64,000 nt of DNA from Physcomitrium patens (GCF_000002425.4 NC_037274.1:12601909-12665908); one strand, 5' to 3'; positions 38,500 to 51,539 are shown, numbered from the stretch's first letter. Program-made: numbers and translations. Notes: generated from the letters alone by a model not told the origin.

Positions 38500-39198
38500 T
38501 GTGATTGTCATTTTACTTACTCTTATTAATCTAATCAGAGTAAATCTGTATAGGGAAATTCGAACACATGGAAAGAATACCGCATGAGCTTACACGTTAG
38601 GGTCACACAATTAACTGTATTCCACACTACTTAAAACATCCAGGAAACACTATAATGCTTTCCACTTCCTAATAATACTCCACCATCACTGATAACAACA
38701 ACATGTAATCCCACACTATCCTAAATGACAGGACATAATCATACTATAATCCAAATTCTGGAGTTCTTCACCATTAACTGCCTTCACATTATAGTGTTTC
38801 ACACAAACACGGACTCATTCTCTCTGCTGAACTACAATCAGATTTCAGCATTCAATCTTTCTTCTTCCCATTTAATAACAATCATACTTCTATTCCATAA
38901 TTCATTTTTACAATATTCAGAAACTCTTAATCTTCTTATTCAAAGAAAATAACAAACAAAAGAAAAGAGGTAGCACCAAGCTTACCCCGGCTCACACTAT
39001 TATAGTCTGGCCCTTACTTCCTCTCTCCCATCTTTCTTATGCTACCACGAGATACCAACTGCTACATCTCTAATGAAAACTGCTTTTCCTAACTATTCAT
39101 CCATTTTACCTACTGAACTACCTTTTCAACAGTCATCTATCCCTGTTTACACTATAAACTAAGTATCTATAATTTAGCAAATAACTACTTATTCTACA
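38500..39198 (-). repeat. E2 3' LTR
   Basis: The 699-bp LTR pairs with 55725-56423. A purine-rich tract (minus strand GCAGTGGGGCTA, 39199-39210) lies directly upstream in element orientation. Confidence 0.92.
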
Positions 39199-39269
39199 TA
39201 GCCCCACTGCCATCTGTGCAGCGTCCTCGCAAACATAGAACCAATACATAACTAAAAAAAAACTTCTCC

Positions 39270-40760
39270 AAAATTTCTATTTATCTGATACACCCAATTG
39301 ATCAATTACTACATTATCCGTTATTGGTTCCACTGATTCTGGCTCTAGTGGTACGTCTTCATCCTCTTTCAATATTTCAAGCGACTCCTTTCTCAACTGG
39401 CCTGAAAGATCTTCATTGTATTCTCCCAATTCTCGGACCTGAGCTTCCAGTTTCAGGATCTGGGCATCGCGAAGTTCCAACTGATGTTGCTACGGACTCA
39501 TCCCTTCTAGGACATCTTCAATCGATACTTGAGATTGGCTCCTCACAGTTAACTCTTCTGTCAGTTTTGACACCTCATTTTGTAAAACTTCAATTTCAGA
39601 CCTCATTTTCCCGTTTCACATTTCAATTGGTCACACAATAACGCTTTCTCTGTCGCCAATAACTCTGTCTTGTCCACTTCCGCTTGCAACTGGTATTTGA
39701 ACTTCTCCCATTCCAAATCTCATGACTTCCTATTCTAAATCAATTCGTCCCATTGTCCTTCCACAATCCGTGAAATCTATTCTTTTTTCTTTGTCCAAGA
39801 CTGATATTGGAAAACCAATTTCCGCTCCAAGACCAACTTGGCTTCTTCAATTTCTTGAATCCTCAGTTCTTGCTCCCTAATTTTTCGATTTTGATCCGAT
39901 ATCTTTTTTTTACTGTCCTCCCAATCCCGTTTACTTCTGTCTTCTACATCCAATGCTCGTACCATATAATGTATTTGTAAAATATGCTTCAATACGGTAT
40001 TTTTAAGAGATACTCCTTCAGGTAATCGACCTTCTGGAAATACCAACTGGTTGATATCTATCAATAATGGGACTTGATTCTCCTCTTCCACCGCAACACC
40101 ACTTGGAACCCGTCTCGCTTCGATAACCGGAGCTACCCCTTGAACCACTGTACGACTTGATTCTCCAATTTCATGTATTACATCCGCTGCATTGTGATTC
40201 TGTGCCAACAAATTTCGTTCTCTTTGCAAAGGTGCTGACATTGGTATAGGGTTTTTCTCTTCTGACAGTGGTTGACGCAATATGTGCGCGATGACAATAT
40301 ACACATAATTTGAACAAAGCAAGGATGTGAACTTCCCCAATTTGAACTTGGCTCCTATCTCCGCATGAACACGAGTAGCTACGTAAGCCGCCCAGTAAAA
40401 CACCATCCCTTCAAACGCCCCTACTGCTGCATACAATAATCATTTTGACACATATGTGGGGTGTCGGTACAATCCTAACCGCCTCAGCACAAACCGCAAC
40501 CATTCCACATATTCTAGTGTAATCGCCTCTTGAGTCTGCCATCCTTGGCTCCTTTCAAAGGATGGCATTCCTCTCTTGAAATATCTACCTGGGCTGAAAT
40601 CGCTTGACTCATCAGTCCCTACTGCCATCTCTCCAATGGGAAGAAACAACACCTTTTCTAGGATTGTTTCATCAATCCCAATAATTCGCCCTTGAACGAC
40701 ACTCGATCTATCCTCGGGGTCGTAATTCTTAATGTATTCCTCCACTAATGACACATTGAT
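39270..40760 (-). mobile_element. E2 extra coding region between integrase and 3' LTR
   Basis: On the minus strand this region encodes an N-terminal globular part (near 40750-40300, with segments such as GRIIGIDETILEKVLFLP) and a C-terminal charged coiled-coil part (near 39780-39980, rich in K, E, R and Q in heptad-like spacing). Tat-type elements commonly carry an extra gene here whose role is poorly known. I see no signal peptide or membrane segment, so an envelope role is not supported. The N-terminal part loosely recalls plant mobile domain proteins, which is only an impression. Confidence 0.6.
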
Positions 40761-41165
40761 TGATGGTAAATGCTCTGAATGGTGCTGTGCGTTTAGCTCT
40801 CATATTTCAGCCACTTTCATCTCTGTCTACAGCTCTCTTAGTACTTTCAATTGCCATGACTAAAAAGCTTACAGGTCTTAACCGTCAATGCGACTCTCCA
40901 GTATGCCCGAAACACTAAAATGAAACACAAATAAGCAACAACAGAATATAACACCACAGAATAACCCTTAATAGATGCCCCACTCCCATTCTATTACCTA
41001 GTGATGAGAACGACAATATGGTACCCATACTGTCCATTTTTCACTTCCTTCGCATTTGACACAATAGTGATTACTAAATATCCTTGCAGCCGCCTCTATG
41101 CCTTATACCTCCTGAGTCCATTCGAAGTCCCCTCCCTTCAAATGAAATAAAACCCGTCCCGGATT

Positions 41166-42548
41166 TTAGGTATTATATAACCGTAAACGATTCCCATTAA
41201 TGCAGGTACTGAAATGATGATCCATGAAATCCTCCAATTGAATAGACCCATTGGAAAATCCTTCAATTATGCGATATGGTTCATGCCAGTGAACTTGAAA
41301 TTTTCCCAAAAAATGATTGAATCGGCTGTCATACAGCAATACCAAATCATTGGGCATAAAACACTTCGTCTGCAGTTTACTATCATAGTAACTCTTCCTC
41401 CGTTTTTGAGTGGCTTCCATGTGGAATAAAGCGACAGCCTATATTTCATCCAATTCCTCTAATTTCATCAACCGAGAGTATAATGATTCGGTGTCACTAA
41501 GGCATTCGTCTAAGGCAATACGTAAACTGAGAACCTCCAATTCAATAGGTAAAATTACCTCTTGATCGTAAACTAATTGGAACGGAGTAGAGTGGGTAGT
41601 TACTTTATAGGCGGTACAATAAGCCCACAAAGTTACAAAGAGTTTGGTCTCCCAATCAGTACCGGCCCTTGAAATTGTCTTAGTCAAGGTTTTGCACAAA
41701 ATGTCATTGGTCTTTTCCGTTTGCCCATTGGCACGAGGATGATAGGGAGTGGTCTTACGATGCTTGATCTCATATGTGGTCGTCAAGGTGGCGATGGTAG
41801 CATTGATGAAATGGGTGCCTCGATCGCTGACCAATTCCTTGGGACACCCAAAGCGAGTGATAATATTCTCATACAGAAAAGTTGCCACCGTACAGGCATT
41901 ATTGGTGCGGGTAGCAATCGCCTCTACCCATTTGGTGACATAATCTGTGGCGACTAAGATATACCGCTTTTGACCAGGTTTTGTTGCAGGTGCAATGGAA
42001 CCAACAAAATCAATACCCCATATTTCAAACGGGACCTGGGCCAAGATTGGTACTGACGGCATGGCGAAAGTACCCGTAGGTCGACCAATTTGTTGACAAG
42101 GATCACAACGGTGAATGAACTGGTGGGCATCAAAAAACATTGTGGGCCACCAATATCTGGCCATTAAAGCCTTGCAAGCAGTGCTGTCTTCCCCGAAATG
42201 ACCACCACAACTATCCAAATGACAACCTGTAAGTATCGACTGTACTTCACTGGAAAAGATACAGCGCCATAAAAGACCATCTCGGCCTTGTTTATACAAA
42301 GCATCACGAATCATCGTGTATGGGGCACTCTTCAGAATAAGGCGCTTCTTAAGCTTGTCCGTGAAAGTCGATGAAAAAGTATGGAAGGTCAGAAACTGAA
42401 TAATTTTGCTATACTCGGGGGATATCACATCCACCACAAATAATGCGACGTTGGAGAGATCATCGGGAATAGGCTCGTTGTCGAGAATATTAGACAATTG
42501 GGATAAATGATCCGCGTTTGCATGTTGCTTCCCAGGTCTGACAACCAC
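41166..42548 (-). mobile_element. E2 integrase region
   Basis: The zinc-binding part (HLDSCGGH, later CDPCQQ) lies at about 42110-42260. The catalytic core with D (WGIDFVG), D (SDRGTHF) and E (NGQTEKTND) lies at about 41580-42040. A C-terminal DNA-binding part lies at about 41166-41440. Residue spacing is typical of Ty3/gypsy integrases. No chromodomain follows. Confidence 0.9.
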
Positions 42549-42589
42549 CGTAAAATTGAACTACTGGAGGGTAAGACCCAACAAACAAT

Positions 42590-43340
42590 GCACCCACTAA
42601 ATTGGGGCTTATTAATCAGATATTTGAGAGCATCATGATCCACATAAAATACAAACGGATACCCAAGTAAATAGTGCCGAAATTTTTGAACCGAGTATAT
42701 CATACCCAACGCCTCTCGTTCAGTAGTAGTATAGTTACGTTTGGTAGCCACCAATTGTCGACTGGCATAATATATAGGATGATCTAATCCCTTATCATCC
42801 TTCTGGCTTAACACCGAGCCAATAGCAGCATTGGATGCATCAACATACACATGAAATGGCTTTGTCTAACAAGGAGCCACCAATATTGGTGCAGAGACCA
42901 ATTTTGACTTTAAGACCTCGAAGGCTACGGTACACTCCTTGGTCCAGAGGGGACTAGTACCATCGGATGGAGGTTTCTTCAGTAAGTTCGTTAAAGGTTG
43001 ACAAATAACCGCAAATAAATTTATAAATCGTCGATAATAACAAACTTGACCAACGAACCCTCGAACATCAGAGACTGTCTCCGGTCTGCGCAAGTTCATG
43101 ATATGTTGCACTTTATCAAGATCCGTAGCAATACCACGACTGCAAACAATAAGGTCCAATAATTTTCCGGATAGAATACCAAATTGGCACTTCTCCGAAT
43201 TCAACGATATCCCAAATTTGGCACACTGAGCAAACATTTGCCTAAACAATGAAGATGATCTTGTTTGGTACTGAATGTACAAAAGTCATCTAAAAAGATC
43301 TCCAGAAACATCCAGAGATAGTCTTGAAAAGCCTGAGTCA
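42590..43340 (-). mobile_element. E2 late reverse transcriptase and RNase H region
   Basis: It resumes the reverse transcriptase left of the D insertion, with the thumb/connection segment (for example GFVGQVCYYRRFI) followed by RNase H (YVDASNAAIG, TTEREAL and FYVDHDALKYL). The first half of the reverse transcriptase is at about 51540-52150 on the other side of D. Confidence 0.88.
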
Positions 43341-43349
43341 TCACGCGTT

Positions 43350-44681
43350 GTCGTATTACGTGCTTTCCTGCTCGAGAACGCGCCGGGCGTCTAGCTGTAG
43401 AAGGTAGTATGGAGATTCGCCGATAGTCAAGCAGTCTATCAGTTTTGACTGCTGGAATATAAACGACTGCAACAATGTACCATAAATCTATACGGATGCT
43501 CTTCGACTGCTTGTCAAAGTCCTTTTTGCCCCAGCCGGTAGGTCTCTAGACGTTACAGAGAACCCCGAACAACCCAAACTATTAATCTTCAATACCGCTT
43601 TGTACTTACGATCTTGTATCCACTGACTGTCTTGTTAGATTAACCCAATAAATTTCATTCACTCCGCATACTCAATCCTATAGACACCCTTTTAATCCTT
43701 CAATCACAGACATAACTCGATTTCACAAAACAGTCAAGAGTATTCAAACCCACTTCATTAAAAATCCCGATTCACCATTACAATACTGACTTCAGCAGCG
43801 ATTGCCTCAGTCTTCTCAAAACTCTACGAAGAAGAAAAATCCAAATTCTATGTCTTTTCTTCCCCGACCCGAAGCATGAAGCTCCTCTTCTCTAATCTCC
43901 TTGATCTTCAAAAAACTCCAATGAATACCGAACTAGTAACCTTGCAAAAGCTTGAAAACTAGCTCCCCCCGATTCCCAGAAAAAAAAAAAACCCCCCCTT
44001 CAAAACTATATCCTCCCTAACCTTATCCTCTGAATTTCTTCAATCTTCTGTCTTAGATCCGGAATTGGCTCCCACCATCAAGCTTGGATCCGAAATTGGC
44101 TCTCGCCGTCAGAGCTTTCTCCTCCATTTTTACCTTTAAAAAATCCATTTACCGAAAACAACGTTCCCTGAAACGGCACAGAGAACACGACAGCCCGAAA
44201 CAGAATCGAACCCCGTAATCGGGACCACATTGAGTCGCCCGACCAATTCAGGTCTCATATTGGATAAGAGTCCATTAGTAACCTGGATGTTCTCGTAATT
44301 GGCTCAAATTGGTCCTCGCGTCGGATTGGCTAAGACCCGTAGTAAGACCTGGATTTCTCGTAATTAGATTGCATTGGGTTGACCGGCCAATTTAGGTCTC
44401 ATATTGAGTAGGAGGACCCGGATTGGATTCTCGAAATTGGATCCAATTGGCTCTTCGAACCCGTCGTGTGAATTGGTCCTTCTCTTCCTACTGACTCCCG
44501 TTATCGGAATCGAATGGAGTATTTCAGTATGCCTCGGCTGACTGTAACGGAGTGACTGAACCTGACCACTCAGTATTTGCACTGGAGTTGGTCGATGCTC
44601 CCAATATTCAAGGTAACTGAATATTAATAAAATTCCCCTTTTCTTTTTATTTTCATTGTATACTCGTGTTACAACACGACA
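43350..44681 (-). repeat. D 3' LTR
   Basis: The 1332-bp LTR pairs with 50194-51525. A purine tract (minus strand AGAGGGGTTGGA, 44682-44693) precedes it in element orientation. The stretch at about 44215-44540 contains two related copies of a segment with CCAATTNAGGTCTCATATTG. Confidence 0.92.
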
Positions 44682-44739
44682 TCCAACCCCTCTGAACCTG
44701 TGCATCCTCCGGTATGCACCAATTTACCCAATTGCTGTT

Positions 44740-45980
44740 TGATTCAGAATATATCTTCTACGTCTTTGTCCAGTTCGTCTTCGTCACCTTCATTATCCAT
44801 ATCACTTTCATCTTCTTGCTGCGGAATCTCTATACCTTTATTAAGGACTTCCATATTCATCTCTGCGTGTCTTCGTTTAAATATTTTTACTCGCTTCCTT
44901 GCAATTGATATTTTCAATTTTGTACCATCTAATTCCCGTAATGAGTAAGTCGCATTACCATGAACAGTTGTTACCACATATGGTCCAAACCAACGTTTTG
45001 AGAATTTCCGCAAAGTACTATGTTGATTATCCAGACTATTGTCATAAACAAGTACCCAGTCACCTTCTTCGATTGCTTTTGGTCTCAATCGATGTTGCTT
45101 ATCGAATCGCGCCTTGTTTTGTAACCTTGCTCTTTTTAACCTTCCCAATGCTATCTGGACATCTTCCGTTCTTTGCTCCAATTGTCGAATCCTAATAGCC
45201 AGAAGTTCTTCTCTTGTCAATCCATCTTCCCATGGTAGCATACTCCAAGTAAGTACCTTTTCTTCAATCGGCATAATTGGTTTTTGACCTGTCATAAGTT
45301 CTATTGGCATATATCCTGTCACCGAGCTATGTGTTGTTCGATCAGGCCATAATGCAAATGACAAAAGCCGTGGCCACTCTTTAACTTTTCATTACAAGCT
45401 TTAACCAATGCTTTCACAATCGGCGGGTGACCGCGTTCGCTTTTTGCATTCCCTTCCGGATTATAAGCAGTAGTCAGTGATAGTTTAACTCCACATTTTT
45501 CAAAGAACTTACGAGCTTCTTGTGCATTTAATTCTCCACGATCTGCAGTGATTTTTTCTACGCACCCGTAATGGCAAATGACATCTTCAAGCAAAAACCT
45601 ACAAATCTCCTCTGTAGATTTTGTCCTCAATGCTCTCCTTTCTACTTGATTTGATAAATCTTCACGAGCTAAAACCAAATATCTCATCTGCCATAACCCA
45701 ACCGGTATAATAACCAAATCAACAACCCATTTAAAATGAATAGCCAGAGGATACGTAGGATGAAGACCATCTCGATGTCGGATATTAGAATACGATTGAC
45801 AGATTTCACATGACTCTACAAATGAAAGCACATCTCGATACATATTTTTCCACCAATATCGTTCCTTGAGTTTAGCAAAAGTAGCCAAGATTCCTCTATG
45901 CCCTGCCCATAAACTATCATGAAACTCCTTTAATAGTTTTAGTTTTTCTTCCCTTTTGCCTATCACTCGTTGTGGCATCC
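44740..45980 (-). mobile_element. D integrase region
   Basis: The zinc-binding motif is H-H-C-C (FHDSLWAGHRG, then CEICQSY). The core has D (KWVVDLV), D (TADRGE) and E (AKSERGHPP). The C-terminal part has a GPYVV-type segment followed by basic and acidic stretches. The residues around the catalytic acids differ from A and E, which marks a separate lineage. Confidence 0.85.
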
Positions 45981-45999
45981 CAATTCCTTTCTTCGGTCT

Positions 46000-47550
46000 C
46001 TTTTGACTTGCGAATATATACGCTGACGAATACTTAAAACTTTAGCCCCAAATCGAACTGCAAATCTACTCCCATTTGAATCATCTTGACCCACAGCCCA
46101 TCCAACGGCAATTGGACTAGCGTCCACAGTAAGAATCACTGGTCTATTGCACTTATAATCAACCTTCCTCAATATTGGAGGTGACATCAATAAATTCTTC
46201 AATCTTTGCATTGCCTGAATATGCCTTTCTTCCCATTTAAATCGGTAGCCCTTGCGTAACAGTTCATATAATGGATCCGCTATGTGAGCAAAATGAGGGA
46301 TCCAGATTCGATAAAATACACATGCACCCAAAAACCTGCGAACCTCTGTTAAAGAATCACAATCCTCTTTCATCCTTCCAATTGCATCAACTTTAGTCGG
46401 ATCTGGTTTTCTTCCGTAAGATCCACATAAATGTCCAACAATCACAACCTCTCGTACTCCAAATACGGACTTCATACCCGATAATGTAAGATGAACTTCT
46501 CCAAGCCGAGTTAAAATCTTTTCACAATCTTCTACATGATCAACAACATATTTGCGATATCCCCTCATATCTAAAGTTTCATCCTTGTCTCCTTCTCTGC
46601 ACCCTTTTATAGGAACATCATCCAAAAAAGGCATAGTCTTTTCTGGAATAAAATCTCTCAATACCTTATTCATCCCATTCATCATATGCGCAACTGAGTT
46701 GGTCGCGCCTTGAGGAAGAGTGCACATTCTAACCAATCCAAGCGGTGTCCTCATCATTGTCATATCTCTACTTCCTTCGGCAAGTTGAAATTGATCATAA
46801 CTTGAATACAAATCATCCATTGAATAGATCGCCCTTCCAGCAAACGCCTCAACAAATTCATCCACAATAGATCCAATTCCTGCATTCCTGACAGTTACAG
46901 CATTCACCGGCTGCATATCTTGAATAAACCGTAGTGACCCATTCTTCTTAGGTACCGTAAACCATCGACTAGAATACGGCGCAAATGAAGGTTTCTATAT
47001 TTTCATCTTTATCTTTTCTTTTAATAGTTCCACCAATTTAGGTAAATGTGCCCTCGGTACTAGAATCGGTCTTAGATTCCAAGATACATGCGGTACAGTG
47101 AAGATAACCATAGGTGTTATAATATTTGGATCCACACACCCAATTTCATGAGATTCGAAGGCAAATGATCTACCTTGTTTAGCCAACATCTTTTTGAAGC
47201 AAGTAATTTCCTCCGACAATAAAGAACCATCAGAACCAATCTTCAATTCTTCAAAAGTCTCTTCAGTAAACTGATGTCCAATACTCATTGGATCTCTTAA
47301 ATTTGCTTCTTTTGATGCTTCTCCCATTTGTTTTTTAGAATCCTCTGGTAATGGTCCGGCAATAGGCTTTACCTTCTTATCTGTCGTTTTATATCTCGTC
47401 TCTACTGTGACTTCTGGTGCTTGAAAAGATTTAAGCATGGTATAAACCTCTCTTGAATGAATTTCAACAATCTTATCATTATCCCCTAACCCAATAGATG
47501 TAATCAATTCCAATGAATCTTCCAGTCCATTTTCTTCATAAACACCCAAA
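46000..47550 (-). mobile_element. D reverse transcriptase and RNase H region
   Basis: The reverse transcriptase shows the palm motif with FLDD (near 46617-46633), the segment LPQGATNS and the segment VRRFLGACVFYR. RNase H follows with LTVDASPIAVGW (near 46080-46140). A weakly conserved stretch precedes the palm at about 47000-47550. Confidence 0.85.
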
Positions 47551-47759
47551 ATCCTCTCATCATCTTACAATGCACCTATCTTGGATAATTGTCCTTCAAT
47601 ATTATATAATCTTTTTTTTTCTTTTCTTATAAAATCATCAACTTTCTTATACATAATATTTCCATTCTCCAATATACCAATAAAACTCGCATCAAAGGCA
47701 CCTTCATCTCGCGAGAGTACCTCCTCTTTTGTACCTCCATAATCTCGCTTTACAGTGGT

Positions 47760-48410
47760 ATCTCCCCAAAATCCTTAAATCCTTCAACAATCTTTGGCAA
47801 TGGTTTCTCCCTCAACCTATCTCGATTCTGTTCATGGTTAGGAGGTACTGTTAGAAATTGTACAGCTCTCTTCCCATCTTCGCTCCGTACCCTTGCATAA
47901 GCAGAACCATCGTCAAGTACTTTTGTTTCCATCCGTGTTGCCGTGATATAAGGTTGTCCTAAAATCAACGGATAAGACGTTGTATCTTGAACGAAGAAAT
48001 GTTGCTCCGTCGCAACATCCCCAATCCGAATTTTGACATGTGGACAAGCTCCATATAATTCGCCCCGTGTGTTATTAGCTGCTCGTATTGCCCATCCATG
48101 TTCCATATCAATTGGCCATTTTTGCTTCTTATAAAGATCTTTAGACATGAGATTTATTTCAGAACCATGGTCGACTAAAACAACAATTGGTTCATCTATA
48201 TTTCCTACTTTCACCAATACCTCAGTAGTTGCCCTTGCCCAATGCTTTCGAGTATAATGGCTCAAAGTTTCTATTTCCTTGTCACTAGAATCTTCGAAAC
48301 GTACTCGCTGATTATACCCATTCTTTTCATTTGTTGGTTGCTTGTAACCAATATCAACCTCTTCTTCATCTCTATATATTCTTGCATCAATAGCATGACT
48401 CATTCCAGTT
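47760..48410 (-). mobile_element. D protease region
   Basis: A retropepsin-like domain has VLVDHGSEINLMS as the active-site segment (near 48150-48190) and LILGQPYI as the downstream flap-partner segment. The DHGS variant replaces the usual DTG/DSG. Confidence 0.8.
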
Positions 48411-48419
48411 TCGCCCATT

Positions 48420-50125
48420 AATTATCTCTTTCGCTTAATGCTGTCAATGATAACATCATGAAACTCCTTCTTTGCAATTCCCAAGACTTCTTTCAATGTG
48501 AATTCCTGCTTAGCATTTAATATACGTTCTTCCAACACCCCTTTCAAATTTGTTGCCGCTTCAATGTCAGAAAGTAGCTTATAAGCAATTGATTTGCCCT
48601 TATCTTTTGTCTCCTTTGTTTTTTCTCCCAATGATGATGAGGTATCCTTTACAGGCAATTCTTGTGAAGCTACCTCCCGAGCCTTGTCTCCTCGAATTTG
48701 CCTCTTAGAAGAATTTCCTTCTCTAGTATCATCAAAATTTCCTCGTCTCTTTTCTTCCATCAAAGCTTCATGTTGGCTTTGAGCAATATATGCATGAACT
48801 GAAAGAGACTCAACAGGATCCCCCCAACCTGTTTTACCTCGTATTATAGCTGTAGTCTTGAAGAACGCTTCTCGAGGTAATTTTCCTTCTTGTATTGTAG
48901 AAACGGCAGAAGCCCAAAACTCACTAGTTTTCGTACTTCCACCAATTTCATCATCTACTCTAGCACCATAACTTGCACTTTCTCGTGCTGTTGTTTCATG
49001 CTCTTTTAGGTAATCTTGAACCAATGCTCTCATTCCTCCCTTGCCAAAATTGGTTTGAAGAAGATCCTCCCTATCTTTCAATGCTATCTTCCCATCTTTC
49101 CAGCAAATAATTCCCTGCCGTATCATATTATTAAATTCATTGCAATCTTTTCTAGTATGTGAAGCATCATCACACCACCTGCATCTTTGTATATATCCTT
49201 GTTTTGAAACATTCTTCGAATTGTTCATAGAAGTATTCTCTTCAAGTCTTGCCAATTTGATTTGAAGATCTCGCATTCCTCGTATAATTTCTTCCATCCC
49301 TATATCTGCTTTCTTTGATGAGGATGTCGAAGGTTGAACTGTAGGCATTGTTGGTGGTGTTGTACGTACTGGAGCTTTGGGTGCTTGCACTGTTTTCGAA
49401 ATATTGCTCCTATCCTTCCTCCTTTCTTTTTTGTAAGCAACCCCATCGCATCTTGAACGTTCTTCCACTTCGTTGTCAATCCTTCATCTTCTTCTTTGTC
49501 ATCAAGAAGGAATTCTAATTTCTCTTGCAATTCTCTATCAGCAGCTTGAAGAAATAGATCAACTTTGTTCGGCTCCAATGTCAATTTTTCTACCTTCGAT
49601 AATTGAGAGTACTGCCTCTCAAATTCCCTTAGTAGCTCTGTTGCTTGCAAATTCTTATTAGGCCGTTCAATCCATCCCAGAAACAGCTTCTTAGTAACGT
49701 GATCAGCATCTTCCAAGAAATATTCGTCTTTCAATGCATGTGAAAAATCCTCCCATGAATTCCCACAACGATCCGTAATCGATTTAATGTGGTCCCTTAT
49801 CTCTGGTATCGTGGCAAGTCCAAATAGTGCAACCATTTTCTTCTCAGAAACCCGATTTAATTCCATTTCATGAACATAACATCTTAAATACCTTGAAATA
49901 TTCCTCCCATCAAATTGATCAATTTTATTGACCATTGCTTACAATGCTTTGGTTGCCAAAGCTTCCTTTCGATCATTGCTTTGCTGTTGCTGTATTGACA
50001 ATGAGAAGGCTTGAAACAAACTAGCAATAGACGGATCCATGTGCATACCTTGTCCTTTAGAAGACTCCCCACCAGAAACTTCTCCCAAAAATCCTTCAAA
50101 ATTTTTATTTTTGTTTTCCATAAAA
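48420..50125 (-). mobile_element. D gag region
   Basis: The N-terminal part begins near 50121 and has a glutamine-rich stretch. A capsid-like helical part follows (about 49930-49450, starting with KIDQFDG). A zinc knuckle CRWCDDASHTRKDC lies near 49150-49190, followed by an FGKGGMRAL segment, which I recall from other Ty3/gypsy gag proteins of this type. Confidence 0.75.
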
Positions 50126-50193
50126 ATAAAGATAAAATCAACCGAAATCCAATACCTTCCACCTCAAGCTTTCACGTTGGATTCACCACTTTT

Positions 50194-51525
50194 GTCGTAT
50201 TACGTGCTTTCCTGCTCGAGAACGCGCTGGGCGTCTAGCTGTAGAAGGTAGTATGGAGATTCGCCGATAGTCAAGCAGTCTATCAGTTTTGACTGCTGGA
50301 ATATAAACGACTGCAATAATGTACCATAAATCTATACGGATGCTCTTCGACTGCTTGTCAAAGTCCTTTTTGTCCCAGCCGGTAGGTCTCTAGACGTTAC
50401 AGAGAACCCCGAACAACCCAAACTATTAATCTTCAATACCGCTTTGTACTTACGATCTTGTATCCACTGACTGTCTTGTTAGATTAACCCAATAAATTTC
50501 ATTCACTCCGCATACTCAATCCTATAGACACCCTTTTAATCCTTCAATCACAGACATAACTCGATTTCACAAAACAGTCAAGAGTATTCAAACCCACTTC
50601 ATTAAAAATCCCGATTCACCATTACAATACTGACTTCAGCAGCGATTGCCTCAGTCTTCTCAAAACTCTACGAAGAAGAAAAATCCAAATTCTATGTCTT
50701 TTCTTCCCCGACCCGAAGCATGAAGCTCCTCTTCTCTAATCTCCTTGATCTTCAAAAACCTCCAATGAATACCGAACTAGTAACTTTGCAAAAGCTTGAA
50801 AACTAGCTCCCTCCGATTCCCAGAAAAAAAAAAAACCCCCCCTTCAAAACTATATCCTCCCTAACCTTATCCTCTGAATTTCTTCAATCTTCTGTCTTAG
50901 ATCCGGAATTGGCTCCCACCATCAAGCTTGGATCCAAAATTGGCTCTCGCCGTCAGAGCTTTCTCCTCCATTTTTACCTTTAAAAAATCCATTTACGAAA
51001 AACAACGTTCCCTGAAACGGCACAGAGAACAGGACAGCCCGAAACAGAATCGAACCCCGTAATCGGGACCACATTGAGTCGCCCGACCAATTCAGGTCTC
51101 ATATTGGATAAGAGTCCATTAGTAACCTGGATGTTCTCGTAATTGGCTCAAATTGGTCCTCGCGTCGGATTGGCTAAGACCCGTAGTAAGACCTGGATTT
51201 CTCGTAATTAGATTGCATTGGGTTGACCGGCCAATTCAGGTCTCATATTGAGTAGGAGGACCCGGATTGGATTCTCGAAATTGGATCCAATTGGCTCTTC
51301 GAACCCGTCGTGTGAATTGGTCCTTCTCTTCCTACTGACTTCCGTTATCGAAATCGAATGGAGCATTTCAATATGCCTCGGTTGACTGTAACGGAGTGAC
51401 TGAACTTGACCACTCAGTATTTGCACTGGAGTTGGTCGATGCTCCCAATATTCAAGATAACTGAATATTAATAAAATTCTTCTTTTCTTTTTATTTTCAC
51501 TGTATACTCGTGTTACAACACAACA
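50194..51525 (-). repeat. D 5' LTR
   Basis: The 1332-bp LTR is nearly identical to 43350-44681. In element orientation it begins TGTTGTGTTGTAACACGAG and ends near CGTAATACGAC. Confidence 0.92.
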
Positions 51526-51539
51526 GCGTTGGAACGTGG

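Larger units (their letters stand above)
43350..51525 (-). mobile_element. D: young Ty3/gypsy element inserted in E2 reverse transcriptase, broken
   Basis: Two 1332-bp LTRs (43350-44681 and 50194-51525) differ at roughly two dozen positions by eye, mostly transitions, so it is the youngest element here. The pentamer GCGTT flanks it (43345-43349 and 51526-51530). On the minus strand the order is gag (about 50120-48420), protease (about 48400-47760), reverse transcriptase and RNase H (about 47550-46000), integrase (about 45980-44740), a purine tract and the 3' LTR. The pol sequence is distant from the A and E families. It has a few breaks. Confidence 0.93.

Noticed and set aside
39270-40760. 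Envelope-like gene in E2
   Set aside because: No signal peptide, membrane anchor or cysteine-rich ectodomain is visible. The C-terminal part is a charged coiled coil.
41721-41957. Plus-strand frames opposite the E2 integrase core
   Set aside because: They are antisense shadows of the catalytic core, which has all three acidic residues on the minus strand.
44700-45195. Plus-strand frames opposite the D integrase
   Set aside because: They mirror the acidic and serine-rich antisense of a clear integrase C-terminal region on the minus strand.
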